From: Selenomonas sp.
Lineage (GTDB): Bacteria > Bacillota_C > Negativicutes > Selenomonadales > Selenomonadaceae
Assembly (NCBI RefSeq): GCF_024699275.1
Contig: NZ_JAILPX010000134.1
Coordinates: 1-64,000 of the forward strand
DNA: 64,000 nucleotides
Reading direction: 5' to 3'
A program made the translations under genes and the position numbers. Shown piece by piece: positions 25,972-34,079 of the stretch. Position 1 is the first letter of the stretch. Every line of letters starts with the position of its first letter. The notes under the pieces are model-generated. The model did no database searches. It was not told the DNA's origin and saw only the letters and a list, made by a program, of their open reading frames with translations.

Positions 25972-26116
25972 TAAGCTATAATTCATAAATTATGCAAAAA
26001 TTTATCGGAAATATCCTTATTCATCCCTTATATAATGTATATTTATTCTTTTATTTGTATTTTTATAAAAGTTTAAGTTTACATAGTGACAAATAAGTTA
26101 TACTTAAAAACGCAAT
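25972..26116. other. A/T-rich intergenic stretch, nothing assigned
   Basis: Between the glutamate synthase promoter and the terminator at 26117-26152. Strongly A/T-rich; it may serve as upstream activating DNA. A weak minus-strand promoter-like pair (TTGTCA, 17 bases, TTTATA) is present near 26060-26095. I see no gene. Confidence 0.4.
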
Positions 26117-26152
26117 AAAAAAGCCTTATGCACGAAATGCATAAAGCTTTTT
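26117..26152. terminator. Bidirectional terminator
   Basis: Stem with arms AAAAAGC..TTATGCA and TGCATAA..GCTTTTT, one internal mismatch, A-run on one side and T-run on the other. About 100 bases after the stop of the M23 peptidase gene, which it probably terminates on the minus strand. Confidence 0.8.
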
Positions 26153-26254
26153 ATATTATAATGCTTTTGTTATGTTATGTATTTTTTTACGGTATACAGG
26201 AATACTTTATTTTTTCCTGCAGTACTTCAAATCGAACAAGTATACATAATACTT

Positions 26255-27217
26255 TTAATGCAAATATGCCGACGGATTTACTGGCTGACCATTGATACGT
26301 ACTTCATAGTGTACATGTGGACCAGTGGAAAAGCCCGTACTGCCCATATAAGCGATAACCTGTCCCCGATGTACATGCTGGCCAGCAGTTACTGCTACCT
26401 GCATGGCATGACCATAACGAGTCATGATTCCATTGCCATGGTCAATATCCACCATATTGCCATAGCCCCCGTCATTCCAACCGGCCACCCTTACAGTACC
26501 ATCTGCCGTAGCCAGGATAGGTGTGCCCATATCATTTGCAATATCAATGCCAGGATGAAAATCTGAACCATTCCAGCGCAGACCATAAGGGGAGCTGACA
26601 ACGCCCCGAGCAGGCCATATGGATGGCGTTGTCCCCCCCGGCAACGATACTACAGATAACCCCAAAGCCTGCTGACGCTGACTTAACTCTTCTTTCAAAG
26701 CTGTCAAAGACTGACGGCGCTGGGCTAACCCCTGCTCTACAACAGATAAGGTATCATTTACATTCTGAACCGTAGGGATATTCAAAGGCCCTCCCTGACC
26801 ATCATGGGTAGCAGGATCTACCCCCTGACTGTTACCGCCATTATCTTGTGTGTTCTCCTGCATAGGCTGCGCCCCCGACAGCCGACGGATGTCTTCTTCC
26901 AGTTTTTTCAGCTGATTCATTTCTTCCTGCAGATTGTTTGCTTTTTTCGCCAATTGCAGGAGCTGCTCCTGCTGAATACTATTGACCTGCCGCAGGTCTT
27001 CAATTTCTGCCGCGCCATTACGGTTGGCAAAAGTACTATAAACAGCGTAGCTAAAAGCGCCCACAAAAAGCAACGCTCCCGCCAGTAAAGAAATTACACC
27101 ATATTTGAAAAGATTTCGTGGCAGACGAATTGTTTTGACATCTCCACTCTGGGGAGGGATAAATTTGATTGTATATTCCTCAGCAGCAGTCTTGCTAACA
27201 TCTTTTTCTGCTGACAT
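26255..27217 (-). CDS. Membrane-anchored M23 (LytM) peptidase
   Basis: 320 residues. Cytoplasmic tail (1-38), one membrane segment (about 39-60), coiled coil (about 68-115), Gln/Asn/Gly-rich linker, second helix (about 160-190) and a LytM domain (about 200-320) with zinc motifs FHPGIDIA and GPHVHYEV. Such proteins cut peptidoglycan cross-links or, when inactive, activate amidases as EnvC/NlpD do; here the zinc ligands are present. It is the last gene of the parA-parB-DUF4446 run (29 bases after DUF4446), so cell-wall remodelling is tied to chromosome segregation genes. Confidence 0.88.
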   Translation of the reverse strand: MSAEKDVSKTAAEEYTIKFIPPQSGDVKTIRLPRNLFKYGVISLLAGALLFVGAFSYAVYSTFANRNGAAEIEDLRQVNSIQQEQLLQLAKKANNLQEEMNQLKKLEEDIRRLSGAQPMQENTQDNGGNSQGVDPATHDGQGGPLNIPTVQNVNDTLSVVEQGLAQRRQSLTALKEELSQRQQALGLSVVSLPGGTTPSIWPARGVVSSPYGLRWNGSDFHPGIDIANDMGTPILATADGTVRVAGWNDGGYGNMVDIDHGNGIMTRYGHAMQVAVTAGQHVHRGQVIAYMGSTGFSTGPHVHYEVRINGQPVNPSAYLH

Positions 27218-27246
27218 TTAGAAGCCTTCCTTTCTCCATATTATGT

Positions 27247-27756
27247 TTACTTAGCCTTGCCCATAGCTTCGCGCAAAGCCTGCTCTTCTTCCTTCGTCAT
27301 AGGATACGTAGATTTACCATCTTCAATGGGTTTAGCATAACTGCGGGAATCTTCACGACCAAAAATACTGGAAAACACCACACCATTGTTATGCGCATCC
27401 AATAATGCTACTGCATAACTCAAATCGCTCCCCATATCCTCAAAGGCACGGAAACGCACCATGCCCACCCGGGTAACCGCCATATTCAAAAGTTCACTTA
27501 TACGGCGGTTTTCATTATCCAAGCGCTGATTTTCCTCCACCACATGACGTACCTCATCGATATGTCCCAGCAGTAAGCGCTCCAGATTATCCCCGTCTAC
27601 ACCACTCATCATCTTACGATAACGTTTCTTCATATAACTCAGAGACCATGCCTGTTTGATCATAATACATAGCATAATCAACAGGACAACGGCCATAAAC
27701 AACACAATAAAGGGCATATTATCTGCCATGAATTTCATAAAAAATTTCATATCCAT
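27247..27756 (-). CDS. DUF4446 family membrane protein
   Basis: 169 residues. N-terminal membrane segment (about 15-35), charged helix with coiled-coil character (about 58-90), then the family core RVGMVRFRAFEDMGSDLSYA and LLDAHNNGVVFSSIFGRE. DUF4446 proteins of Firmicutes are regularly found just after parB; function unknown. The ribosome site is weak (GGGAG 13 bases upstream), so expression may depend on coupling with parB, which ends 25 bases before. Confidence 0.88.
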   Translation of the reverse strand: MDMKFFMKFMADNMPFIVLFMAVVLLIMLCIMIKQAWSLSYMKKRYRKMMSGVDGDNLERLLLGHIDEVRHVVEENQRLDNENRRISELLNMAVTRVGMVRFRAFEDMGSDLSYAVALLDAHNNGVVFSSIFGREDSRSYAKPIEDGKSTYPMTKEEEQALREAMGKAK

Positions 27757-27781
27757 TCGTCAACCAAAACTCCCTAATCGT

Positions 27782-28732
27782 TTAGACTGTAAACTTCCCC
27801 GTTTGCGAAAACTGCCGTAACGCATCCATTTTCGCTTGTTTTGTACTTTGCTGGCGTTCCAACATCGTCCCCATAATACGTTCCAAATCCTCATGCGAAT
27901 AAAATTCGATTTCCAGCTTACTTTTCTTCTTCCCCGTTTGAATCCGCACCTGCGTACCGAACATCTGCGTCAGCTGATCTACTGCATCCCGGATAAACAC
28001 ATCCTGATCCTGATTTTTCTTTGTATCCGGTTTCCCAGCCTGTTCCTTCAGCAAAGCTGGATTATCCAGCAGTTTCTTGACTAACTGTTCAGACTGACGT
28101 GCAGAAAGGTCCCTGTTCTGAATACAATCAGCAGCTTCCAGCTGCAGTTCCTTATTCTCCAAAGCCAGCAAGGGTTTAGCCTGCCCCATGGAAAGAGATC
28201 CATTAGCCACATAAGCCTGCACCTGTTCAGAAAGATTCAACAAGCGCAGGAAGTTTGCAATATGGGAACGGCTGCGCCCCACCTTCTTAGCCACGATTTC
28301 CTGCGTGAGGCTAAACTCTTTCATCAAGCGCTCATAGGCTTTGGCTTCTTCCATTGCGTTCAAATTTTCCCGCTGAATGTTTTCAATCAGTGCAATCTGC
28401 GCAATTTCTTCATTATTAAATTCCCGGACATCCACTGGAACTTCTGTCAAACCCGCCAATTTAGCAGCGCGCAGCCGACGCTCTCCTGCAATCAGTTCAT
28501 AAGTCCCATCTGGCATTTTCCGTACGAGCAGGGGCTGTAAGACCCCAAACTCCTTAACGGATTCCTTAAGTTCCTCTAAAGCACCCTCATCAAACTCCAT
28601 ACGAGGCTGATAGCGATTTGCCTTAATCGATGCAATAGCAACCTGTTGCTTCTCATGACCATCTGCTTCCACTTTGGCTTTTCCCAGGCCAAAAGCGCCT
28701 AAACCTTTGCCCAAGCCACCCTTTTTAGCCAC
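27782..28732 (-). CDS. parB: Chromosome-partitioning protein ParB
   Basis: 316 residues starting MAKKGGLGKGLGAFG. The GTG at 28732 has GAGGTGA nine bases from its core; a TTG two codons upstream is too close to it. Contains the CTPase motif region (LLVRKMPDGTYELIAGERRLRAAKLAG), HTH (TQEIVAKKVGRSRSHIANFLRL) and a C-terminal dimerisation tail. ParB loads at parS, spreads as a CTP-dependent clamp and recruits condensin. Four parS-type sites are in this window. Overlaps parA by eight bases. Confidence 0.96.
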   Translation of the reverse strand: MAKKGGLGKGLGAFGLGKAKVEADGHEKQQVAIASIKANRYQPRMEFDEGALEELKESVKEFGVLQPLLVRKMPDGTYELIAGERRLRAAKLAGLTEVPVDVREFNNEEIAQIALIENIQRENLNAMEEAKAYERLMKEFSLTQEIVAKKVGRSRSHIANFLRLLNLSEQVQAYVANGSLSMGQAKPLLALENKELQLEAADCIQNRDLSARQSEQLVKKLLDNPALLKEQAGKPDTKKNQDQDVFIRDAVDQLTQMFGTQVRIQTGKKKSKLEIEFYSHEDLERIMGTMLERQQSTKQAKMDALRQFSQTGKFTV

Positions 28733-29483
28733 GGGCAATCACCTCTTTCGCCAGTTTCATATACACCTCTGCGCCTTTGGATTTCTTGTCATAATAAAGA
28801 ATAGGCTGACCAAATGAAGGTGCTTCGCTCAAACGTACGTTACGGGGAATCATCGTCTTATATACGACTGTATCAAAACTATTACGCACTTCATCTACAA
28901 CTTGCTCCGCCAGTTTTGTCCGGGAATCGTACATGGTCATCACCACGCCCTCCACTGCCAAATTTGCGTTGAGATTATTACGAACCAACTCAATCGTGCG
29001 CATCAGCTGGGCAACACCTTCCAAAGCGTAGAACTCACACTGAATCGGCATAATAACCGAATCAGCTGCAGCTAGGGAATTCAGTGTTAACAAGCCCAAG
29101 GACGGTGGACAATCAATCAGGATATAATCGTATTCCTCCCGCACAGCATCCAAGGCTCTTTTTAATCTTGTTTCCCGGGATATAGCGGCAACAAGCTCCA
29201 CCTCGGCGCCAGCCAGTTCAATATTAGCCGGCAAAATATCAACCTTAAATTCTGTCTTTTGCAGTACATCCTTTATCGGCACATTGTCAATCAACACGTG
29301 ATAGATCGTCTTATCCAAGGCAGACTTCTCCACCCCAAAGCCACTGCTGGCATTTCCCTGTGGATCACAATCCACCAGCAAGATCTTTTTTTTCTTAGCG
29401 GCCATACAAGCTGCCAAATTTACAGAGGTAGTGGTTTTGCCCACACCACCCTTTTGATTGGCAATCGCGATAATCTTTGCCAA
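28725..29483 (-). CDS. parA: Chromosome-partitioning ATPase ParA (Soj)
   Basis: 252 residues, TTG start (a ribosome site is only loosely present: GTGGTGA). Deviant Walker A KGGVGKTTTS at about 11-20, switch I VDCDPQGNASSGFG, and DYILIDCPPSLGLLTLN. Short Soj type without an N-terminal DNA-binding extension. Works with ParB in origin segregation and, in Bacillus, in control of DnaA. First gene of parA-parB-DUF4446-M23. Confidence 0.96.
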   Translation of the reverse strand: MAKIIAIANQKGGVGKTTTSVNLAACMAAKKKKILLVDCDPQGNASSGFGVEKSALDKTIYHVLIDNVPIKDVLQKTEFKVDILPANIELAGAEVELVAAISRETRLKRALDAVREEYDYILIDCPPSLGLLTLNSLAAADSVIMPIQCEFYALEGVAQLMRTIELVRNNLNANLAVEGVVMTMYDSRTKLAEQVVDEVRNSFDTVVYKTMIPRNVRLSEAPSFGQPILYYDKKSKGAEVYMKLAKEVIARG

Positions 29484-29655
29484 AATCTTTCACCACTTTC
29501 TTTTCTGTTGAGTATGGTTACAGTAACTCTTGTATATTCCAAATAAAGTAAGTATAATTGTTACATTAAGGGTTACTTATTGGACAGATGTAAACTTCTA
29601 TTCATCTAAAAATAAGCATACCTATATAATAATATGAAATGCAAAAAAATGCTAT

Positions 29656-29671
29656 TGTTTCACGTGAAACA
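29656..29671. other. parS: parS site upstream of parA
   Basis: TGTTTCACGTGAAACA, a perfect palindrome, in the divergent region between parA and the methionine synthase activation gene. GTTAC repeats also occur nearer parA (29517-29575). Confidence 0.88.
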
Positions 29672-29698
29672 GTAAAAAAATTTTAAGGTAGTGAGATT

Positions 29699-30394
29699 AT
29701 GCCTGTCTATAATGCCCCGCTCCTCGCCATAGATGCGAAAGAAACCCGACGCTATGCCGGACTGCAAAAAGCTGCCACTTTCGATGAAGAAAAAATCCTT
29801 GCCGCCTGTGAAGATGCCCGTCTATTAGCTGCCCCTAAAGGAATTTGGACTGTTTACGACTATGATTGCCAGTCTCAGCAGATTCAGGCTGCACATCCCT
29901 GCAAAATCAAGGGGAAAAAAATAGCTCAACACCTTAATGGTTGCGAAAAGGTTATCATTCTTGCCGCTACAGTAGGTGAAGCCATTGAAGCAGCAGTGAC
30001 CCGCCGCTTTAATGAAGGCGAATATAGCAATGCCGTCATCATGGATGCTGCGGCCACTGCCGCAGTAGAACAGCTGGCAGATGGCATGGAAAAAGCAATT
30101 GCCCCGCAAATGGCCGCTCAAGGCTATTTAATGAAATGGCGGTTTAGTCCTGGTTACGGTGATTGGCCATTGGAGCAGCAACCGGATTTAGTCCGCCTGG
30201 CTCAGGCCAATAAAATCAATATTCACCTATCTACTTCACTAATGCTTATCCCCCGAAAAAGCATTACAGCCATCATCGGCCTCTACCGCAAACAAGAAGG
30301 AGCTATTCCAAATAACAAACATGGCGGATGTGCACATTGCCAGCAAAAAGACTGTCCTTCCCGCAAAATTAATTCTCCCCAGAACAGGAGCTGA
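29699..30394 (+). CDS. Cobalamin-dependent methionine synthase activation-domain protein
   Basis: 231 residues corresponding to the C-terminal SAM-binding reactivation domain of MetH, as a separate protein. Recognised by AATVGEAIEAAVTRRF, the RFSPGYGDWPLEQQPDL segment typical of the activation domain, and a short cysteine-containing tail (GGCAHCQQKDCPS). It rescues oxidised cob(II)alamin by reductive methylation with SAM. Four bases before metH, which lacks this domain, so the pair makes the complete enzyme. Confidence 0.88.
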   Translation: MPVYNAPLLAIDAKETRRYAGLQKAATFDEEKILAACEDARLLAAPKGIWTVYDYDCQSQQIQAAHPCKIKGKKIAQHLNGCEKVIILAATVGEAIEAAVTRRFNEGEYSNAVIMDAAATAAVEQLADGMEKAIAPQMAAQGYLMKWRFSPGYGDWPLEQQPDLVRLAQANKINIHLSTSLMLIPRKSITAIIGLYRKQEGAIPNNKHGGCAHCQQKDCPSRKINSPQNRS

Positions 30395-30398
30395 AGAA

Positions 30399-32777
30399 AT
30401 GCATAAAATTGAAATCTTTGACGGTGCCATGGGTACAATGCTGCAAGCAGGAGGACTAAAACCTGGAGCTTGCCCCGAACTCATGAACCTGGAAAAACCA
30501 GCTGTAGTAAAACAGATTCATGAAGCTTATATCGAAGCCGGTGCAACCATTATCGAAACCAATACATTTGGTGCCAGCGCCTTGAAACTGGAACACTATG
30601 GCTTAGCAGACCGCGTTACAGAGATTAATACAGCTGCCGTAAAAATTGCGAAGGAAGCCGCCAAAGGCCAAGCAAAAATAGCCGGTTCCATAGGGCCTAC
30701 AGGACGGTTCATCGAACCCTTAGGAGATTTAAGCTTTGATGAAGCCTATACGAATTTTTTTAACCAAGCCCGAGCACTTACCGATGCAGGTGCAGATTTC
30801 TTGATTATTGAAACCTGCATTGACCTGCAGGAAATGCGCGCCGCACTGCTGGCAGCTAAAGAAGCGTCCGACATTCCCGTTATCTGCCAGCTTTCCTACA
30901 GCGAAGATGGGCGCACAGTTACAGGTACTGCCCCCCAAACAGCAGCGATCCTCCTTGAAGCTATGGGGGCAGATATTATTGGTGTCAACTGCTCATTAGG
31001 GCCAGAAGAACTCGTTCCCATTGTCAAAATCCTGGCCGAGAACTGTTCTTGCCCCATCAGTGTTCTGCCTAATGCCGGTATGCCCTATTTACAGGATGGT
31101 CAAACGGTATTTCCCATGGGACCTGCAGACTTTGGCCAATGGGGGAAAAAACTTCTGGAAGCCGGTGCCAGCTATATAGGAGGTTGCTGTGGCACGACCC
31201 CAGATCATATCCGCGCACTGGCGCAATCCCTGAAAGAGCAGCCCCTGCCTAAGCGGAAACTGCCCCCCAAAAGACTTTGGCTCACCAGCCGCAGCAAATC
31301 CATCTGCATAGATAAAAACCTTCCTACCCGTCTTATAGGGGAACGTATCAATCCCACAGGACGCAAGAAACTGGCAGCTGAGATTCGGGAAGGGTCTCTT
31401 TTAGGCGTGAAAAAAGAAGCAATCAATCAGGTAAAAGCTGGTGCCCACCTGCTGGATGTCAATATGGGCGTTGGCGGTATTGACCAAGCTGCTGCTATGC
31501 AAAAAGCCGTCACGGAGATTGCTCAACTTACCGATGCTCCTTTGGTCATCGATACAAGTGATGCAAAAGCGCTGGAAGCCGGACTTAAAGCGTATCCAGG
31601 GCGAGCCCTCATCAACTCCGTCAGCTATGAACCCGAACGCATTGCCGAATTCCTGCCACTGGCCAAAAAATATGGTGCTGCCATTCTCTGTCTCCCCATC
31701 ACCAGTGAAGGGGTTCCTAAAACCGCAGAAGAACGCATAAGCATTATGGAAAAAATCATTATGGCAGCCAAAGCACAAGGTATGCATGATGGCGATTTTC
31801 TATTAGATGCCCTCGTCATGACCGTATCTGCAGACAAAGATGCCTGCTATGAAGTGCTGATTACCCTGCAAATGTATCGGGAACGCTTTGGCTATCCGAC
31901 CACCATGGGCCTTTCTAATATTTCCTTTGGATTACCCAACCGCTCGCTGATTAACAGCACCTTTTTTGCTATGTGCCTGGCAGCAGGACTGGATGCCCCC
32001 ATTATGAATCCCTATGACGAGTCCATGCAAAAAGTCCTAATGGCCAGTTCCGCTCTCTTAGGTGATGATCCACAAGGCCTTGCTTACAGCAGAAACGAAG
32101 CTAATCTGGCAGTTCCCAAGGCAGCAGTAGCTAAAACTACAGAACAAACGCCACTGGAAGCCATAAAACAAGCCGTTATTGAGGGCGAAAAAGATGAAAT
32201 CCCGATACTTGTAGAAAATGCCTTAAATGCAGGAATTCCTGGAAACATCATTACAGAAGAAGCATTGACCGCTGCCATGACGGATATCGGCGTGGATTTT
32301 GGCGCAGGCCGAATGTTCTTGCCACAGGTTCTCCTCTCCGCAGAAACAATGCGGGCGGCTTTCAACAAAATAAAAGAACGTACTCCCATAAATGAGACCG
32401 CTGAACAGGGCACAGTGGTCATTGCCACAGTCAAGGGAGATGTCCATGATTTAGGTAAAAATATCACTGGAGCACTCCTGGCAAATAGCGGCTTCAAACT
32501 CATTGATTTGGGAAAGGATGTGGACAGCACCGAAATCGTCAAAGCAGCCATCGAAAATAATGCCGATATCGTTGGCCTATGTGCGTTAATGACCACCACT
32601 ATGATACAGATTGATAAGGTAATCACCGATCTCAAAGAGGCCGGATGTGAGGCAAAGGTAATGGTAGGCGGCGCTGCCGTAACCCAGGATTATGCAGACA
32701 ATGCTGGAGCCGATGCCTATGCACCAGATGGTGTAAAGGCCGTGGAACTGGCAAAGGAACTCGTGAAAAGGCCATAA
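30399..32777 (+). CDS. metH: Cobalamin-dependent methionine synthase (without activation domain)
   Basis: 792 residues from the ATG at 30399 (AGGAG eight bases upstream); a longer frame overlaps the preceding gene. Homocysteine-binding barrel (about 1-300) with zinc Cys in GVNCSLG (about 197) and GGCCGTTPDH (about 262-263); pterin-binding barrel (about 305-570, GERINPTGRKKL); cobalamin cap and binding module (about 590-792) with DVHDLGKN (His about 682). It transfers the methyl group of methyltetrahydrofolate to homocysteine. Shorter than E. coli MetH because the reactivation domain is encoded by the gene before it. Confidence 0.94.
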   Translation: MHKIEIFDGAMGTMLQAGGLKPGACPELMNLEKPAVVKQIHEAYIEAGATIIETNTFGASALKLEHYGLADRVTEINTAAVKIAKEAAKGQAKIAGSIGPTGRFIEPLGDLSFDEAYTNFFNQARALTDAGADFLIIETCIDLQEMRAALLAAKEASDIPVICQLSYSEDGRTVTGTAPQTAAILLEAMGADIIGVNCSLGPEELVPIVKILAENCSCPISVLPNAGMPYLQDGQTVFPMGPADFGQWGKKLLEAGASYIGGCCGTTPDHIRALAQSLKEQPLPKRKLPPKRLWLTSRSKSICIDKNLPTRLIGERINPTGRKKLAAEIREGSLLGVKKEAINQVKAGAHLLDVNMGVGGIDQAAAMQKAVTEIAQLTDAPLVIDTSDAKALEAGLKAYPGRALINSVSYEPERIAEFLPLAKKYGAAILCLPITSEGVPKTAEERISIMEKIIMAAKAQGMHDGDFLLDALVMTVSADKDACYEVLITLQMYRERFGYPTTMGLSNISFGLPNRSLINSTFFAMCLAAGLDAPIMNPYDESMQKVLMASSALLGDDPQGLAYSRNEANLAVPKAAVAKTTEQTPLEAIKQAVIEGEKDEIPILVENALNAGIPGNIITEEALTAAMTDIGVDFGAGRMFLPQVLLSAETMRAAFNKIKERTPINETAEQGTVVIATVKGDVHDLGKNITGALLANSGFKLIDLGKDVDSTEIVKAAIENNADIVGLCALMTTTMIQIDKVITDLKEAGCEAKVMVGGAAVTQDYADNAGADAYAPDGVKAVELAKELVKRP

Positions 32778-32785
32778 ATATAAGA

Positions 32786-32822
32786 AACGAGGATATGTTG
32801 CTTGAGCAACGTATCCTCGTTT
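32786..32822. terminator. Bidirectional terminator between metH and pfkA
   Basis: Stem AACGAGGATA/TATCCTCGTT with an inner GTTGC/GCAAC helix, T-run on the plus side and A/T-rich on the other. Serves convergent metH and pfkA. Confidence 0.85.
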
Positions 32823-32836
32823 TTTATATTCTTTAT

Positions 32837-33799
32837 TTAGAACAACACTTTTGCCAGATGCAAATACTCCGGATCAAGCTGTTTTTTGTTATTTACGGAA
32901 TCATGAAGGTCAATGCTTACTACACGGCCCTTACTGAAACCAAATACCACATCAGACAGACCGGAAATCAAAGCTAAAGCAGCCTGCTCGCCAAGCTGGC
33001 TGGCACGTACACGATCAATGACCGTTGGCGAACCGCCACGCTGAATATGCCCCAAAACCGTTACGCGGGTATCCAGCTCCGTATTCTTGGCAATGAAGTC
33101 GCCAATTTCCTGCGCGCTGCCTGCGCCCTCAGCGACTACCACCAGGATGTACCGCTTACCCTCAGCATAAGCATTCTTCATATCTTCACAAAGTTTATCT
33201 AAATCGAAAGGTTCTTCCGGTACAAGAATGTATTCTGCACCACCAGAAATACCGGATACCAGTGCCAGCCATCCCGAGCTGCGCCCCATTACTTCCATAA
33301 CGATGACACGACGATGTGCGGAAGCCGTATCGCGTAACTTATTGATGGCATCAATGATGGTATTGGCAGCCGTATCGCAGCCAATCGTATAATCAGACCC
33401 CCAAACATCATTGTCAATCGTTCCCGGCAAACCTACGATAGGAATTCCCGTCTCCTGGGACAACAGAGAAGCGCCACGCAAAGATCCATCACCGCCGATG
33501 ACGCACAACCCTTGAATACCGCGGTCTACCAGATGCTGATACCCCAGCATACGCCCTTCCGGCGTCTTCCAACGCTTACAGCGCGCCGTTCCCAGAAAAG
33601 TACCACCACGCTGAATGATATCGCCCACATCTTTGGACTTCATCTCAAACATATTCTCTTCCAACAGGCCATGATAACCATCACGGATACCCCAAACCTT
33701 TACCCCTTCATAAAGCGCCGTACGCACAACAGCACGAGCCGCCGCATTCATTCCTGGGCTGTCACCACCGCTGGTCATGACTGCAATACTCTTAAGCAT
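32837..33799 (-). CDS. pfkA: 6-phosphofructokinase, ATP-dependent
   Basis: 320 residues, bacterial PfkA length. SGGDSPGMNAA near the start, GGDG at 102-105 (Gly marks an ATP-using enzyme), TIDND at 127-131 with the catalytic Asp, EVMGRSSGWLA, and LGHIQRGGSPT. Commits fructose-6-phosphate to glycolysis. GGGGG lies 11 bases before the ATG. Single gene with its own promoter. Confidence 0.96.
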   Translation of the reverse strand: MLKSIAVMTSGGDSPGMNAAARAVVRTALYEGVKVWGIRDGYHGLLEENMFEMKSKDVGDIIQRGGTFLGTARCKRWKTPEGRMLGYQHLVDRGIQGLCVIGGDGSLRGASLLSQETGIPIVGLPGTIDNDVWGSDYTIGCDTAANTIIDAINKLRDTASAHRRVIVMEVMGRSSGWLALVSGISGGAEYILVPEEPFDLDKLCEDMKNAYAEGKRYILVVVAEGAGSAQEIGDFIAKNTELDTRVTVLGHIQRGGSPTVIDRVRASQLGEQAALALISGLSDVVFGFSKGRVVSIDLHDSVNNKKQLDPEYLHLAKVLF

Positions 33800-33877
33800 A
33801 ATCGATAGTTCCCCCTTGACTTATACAATCTGCAGCCATTTGCTGGCCGCAGGAAAAAACAAATCTCACTAATCCCT

Positions 33878-33906
33878 ATCATACCATAAAAAGAAGAAAT
33901 CTAACA
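33878..33906 (-). promoter_or_regulatory. pfkA promoter (extended -10)
   Basis: Minus strand: -10 TATGAT (33878-33883) preceded by TGG, and a weak -35 TGTTAG (33901-33906) at 17 bases. Confidence 0.6.
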
Positions 33907-33921
33907 GAATTTTTTTCACCC

Positions 33922-33950
33922 TTGACAAGCCCAGTCCTTTCATGTTACAT
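33922..33950 (+). promoter_or_regulatory. Promoter of the ZTP-riboswitch transcript
   Basis: -35 TTGACA (33922-33927), 17-base spacer, -10 TTACAT (33945-33950). Start would fall a few bases before the aptamer. Confidence 0.8.
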
Positions 33951-33962
33951 TCATTGCAGATG

Positions 33963-34056
33963 ATGCTGTGCGACTGACGGAAGTGGATAACCACAGGGAG
34001 CACAGGGAAGAAAAGCCGACCGTCTGGGTGAATACCTGGATTTGTGTCGGCTTTTT
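33963..34056 (+). promoter_or_regulatory. ZTP/ZMP riboswitch (pfl motif) with terminator
   Basis: Matches the pfl motif: GCGACTGACGG, a hairpin GTGG-ATAA-CCAC followed by AGGGAGCAC, and the conserved 3' element CCGTCTGGG that forms the pseudoknot. The expression platform is an intrinsic terminator, AAAAGCCGAC (34011-34020) pairing with GTCGGCTTTT (34046-34055), whose 5' arm borders the pseudoknot strand. Binding of ZMP/ZTP, which accumulates when 10-formyl-folate is short, should prevent termination and raise the transformylase downstream. Confidence 0.93.
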
Positions 34057-34079
34057 ACGTTATATGGAGGAGAATTATC

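Noticed and set aside
29270..29300. CACGTG core inside parA as a further parS
   Set aside because: Flanks differ from the consensus at too many positions.
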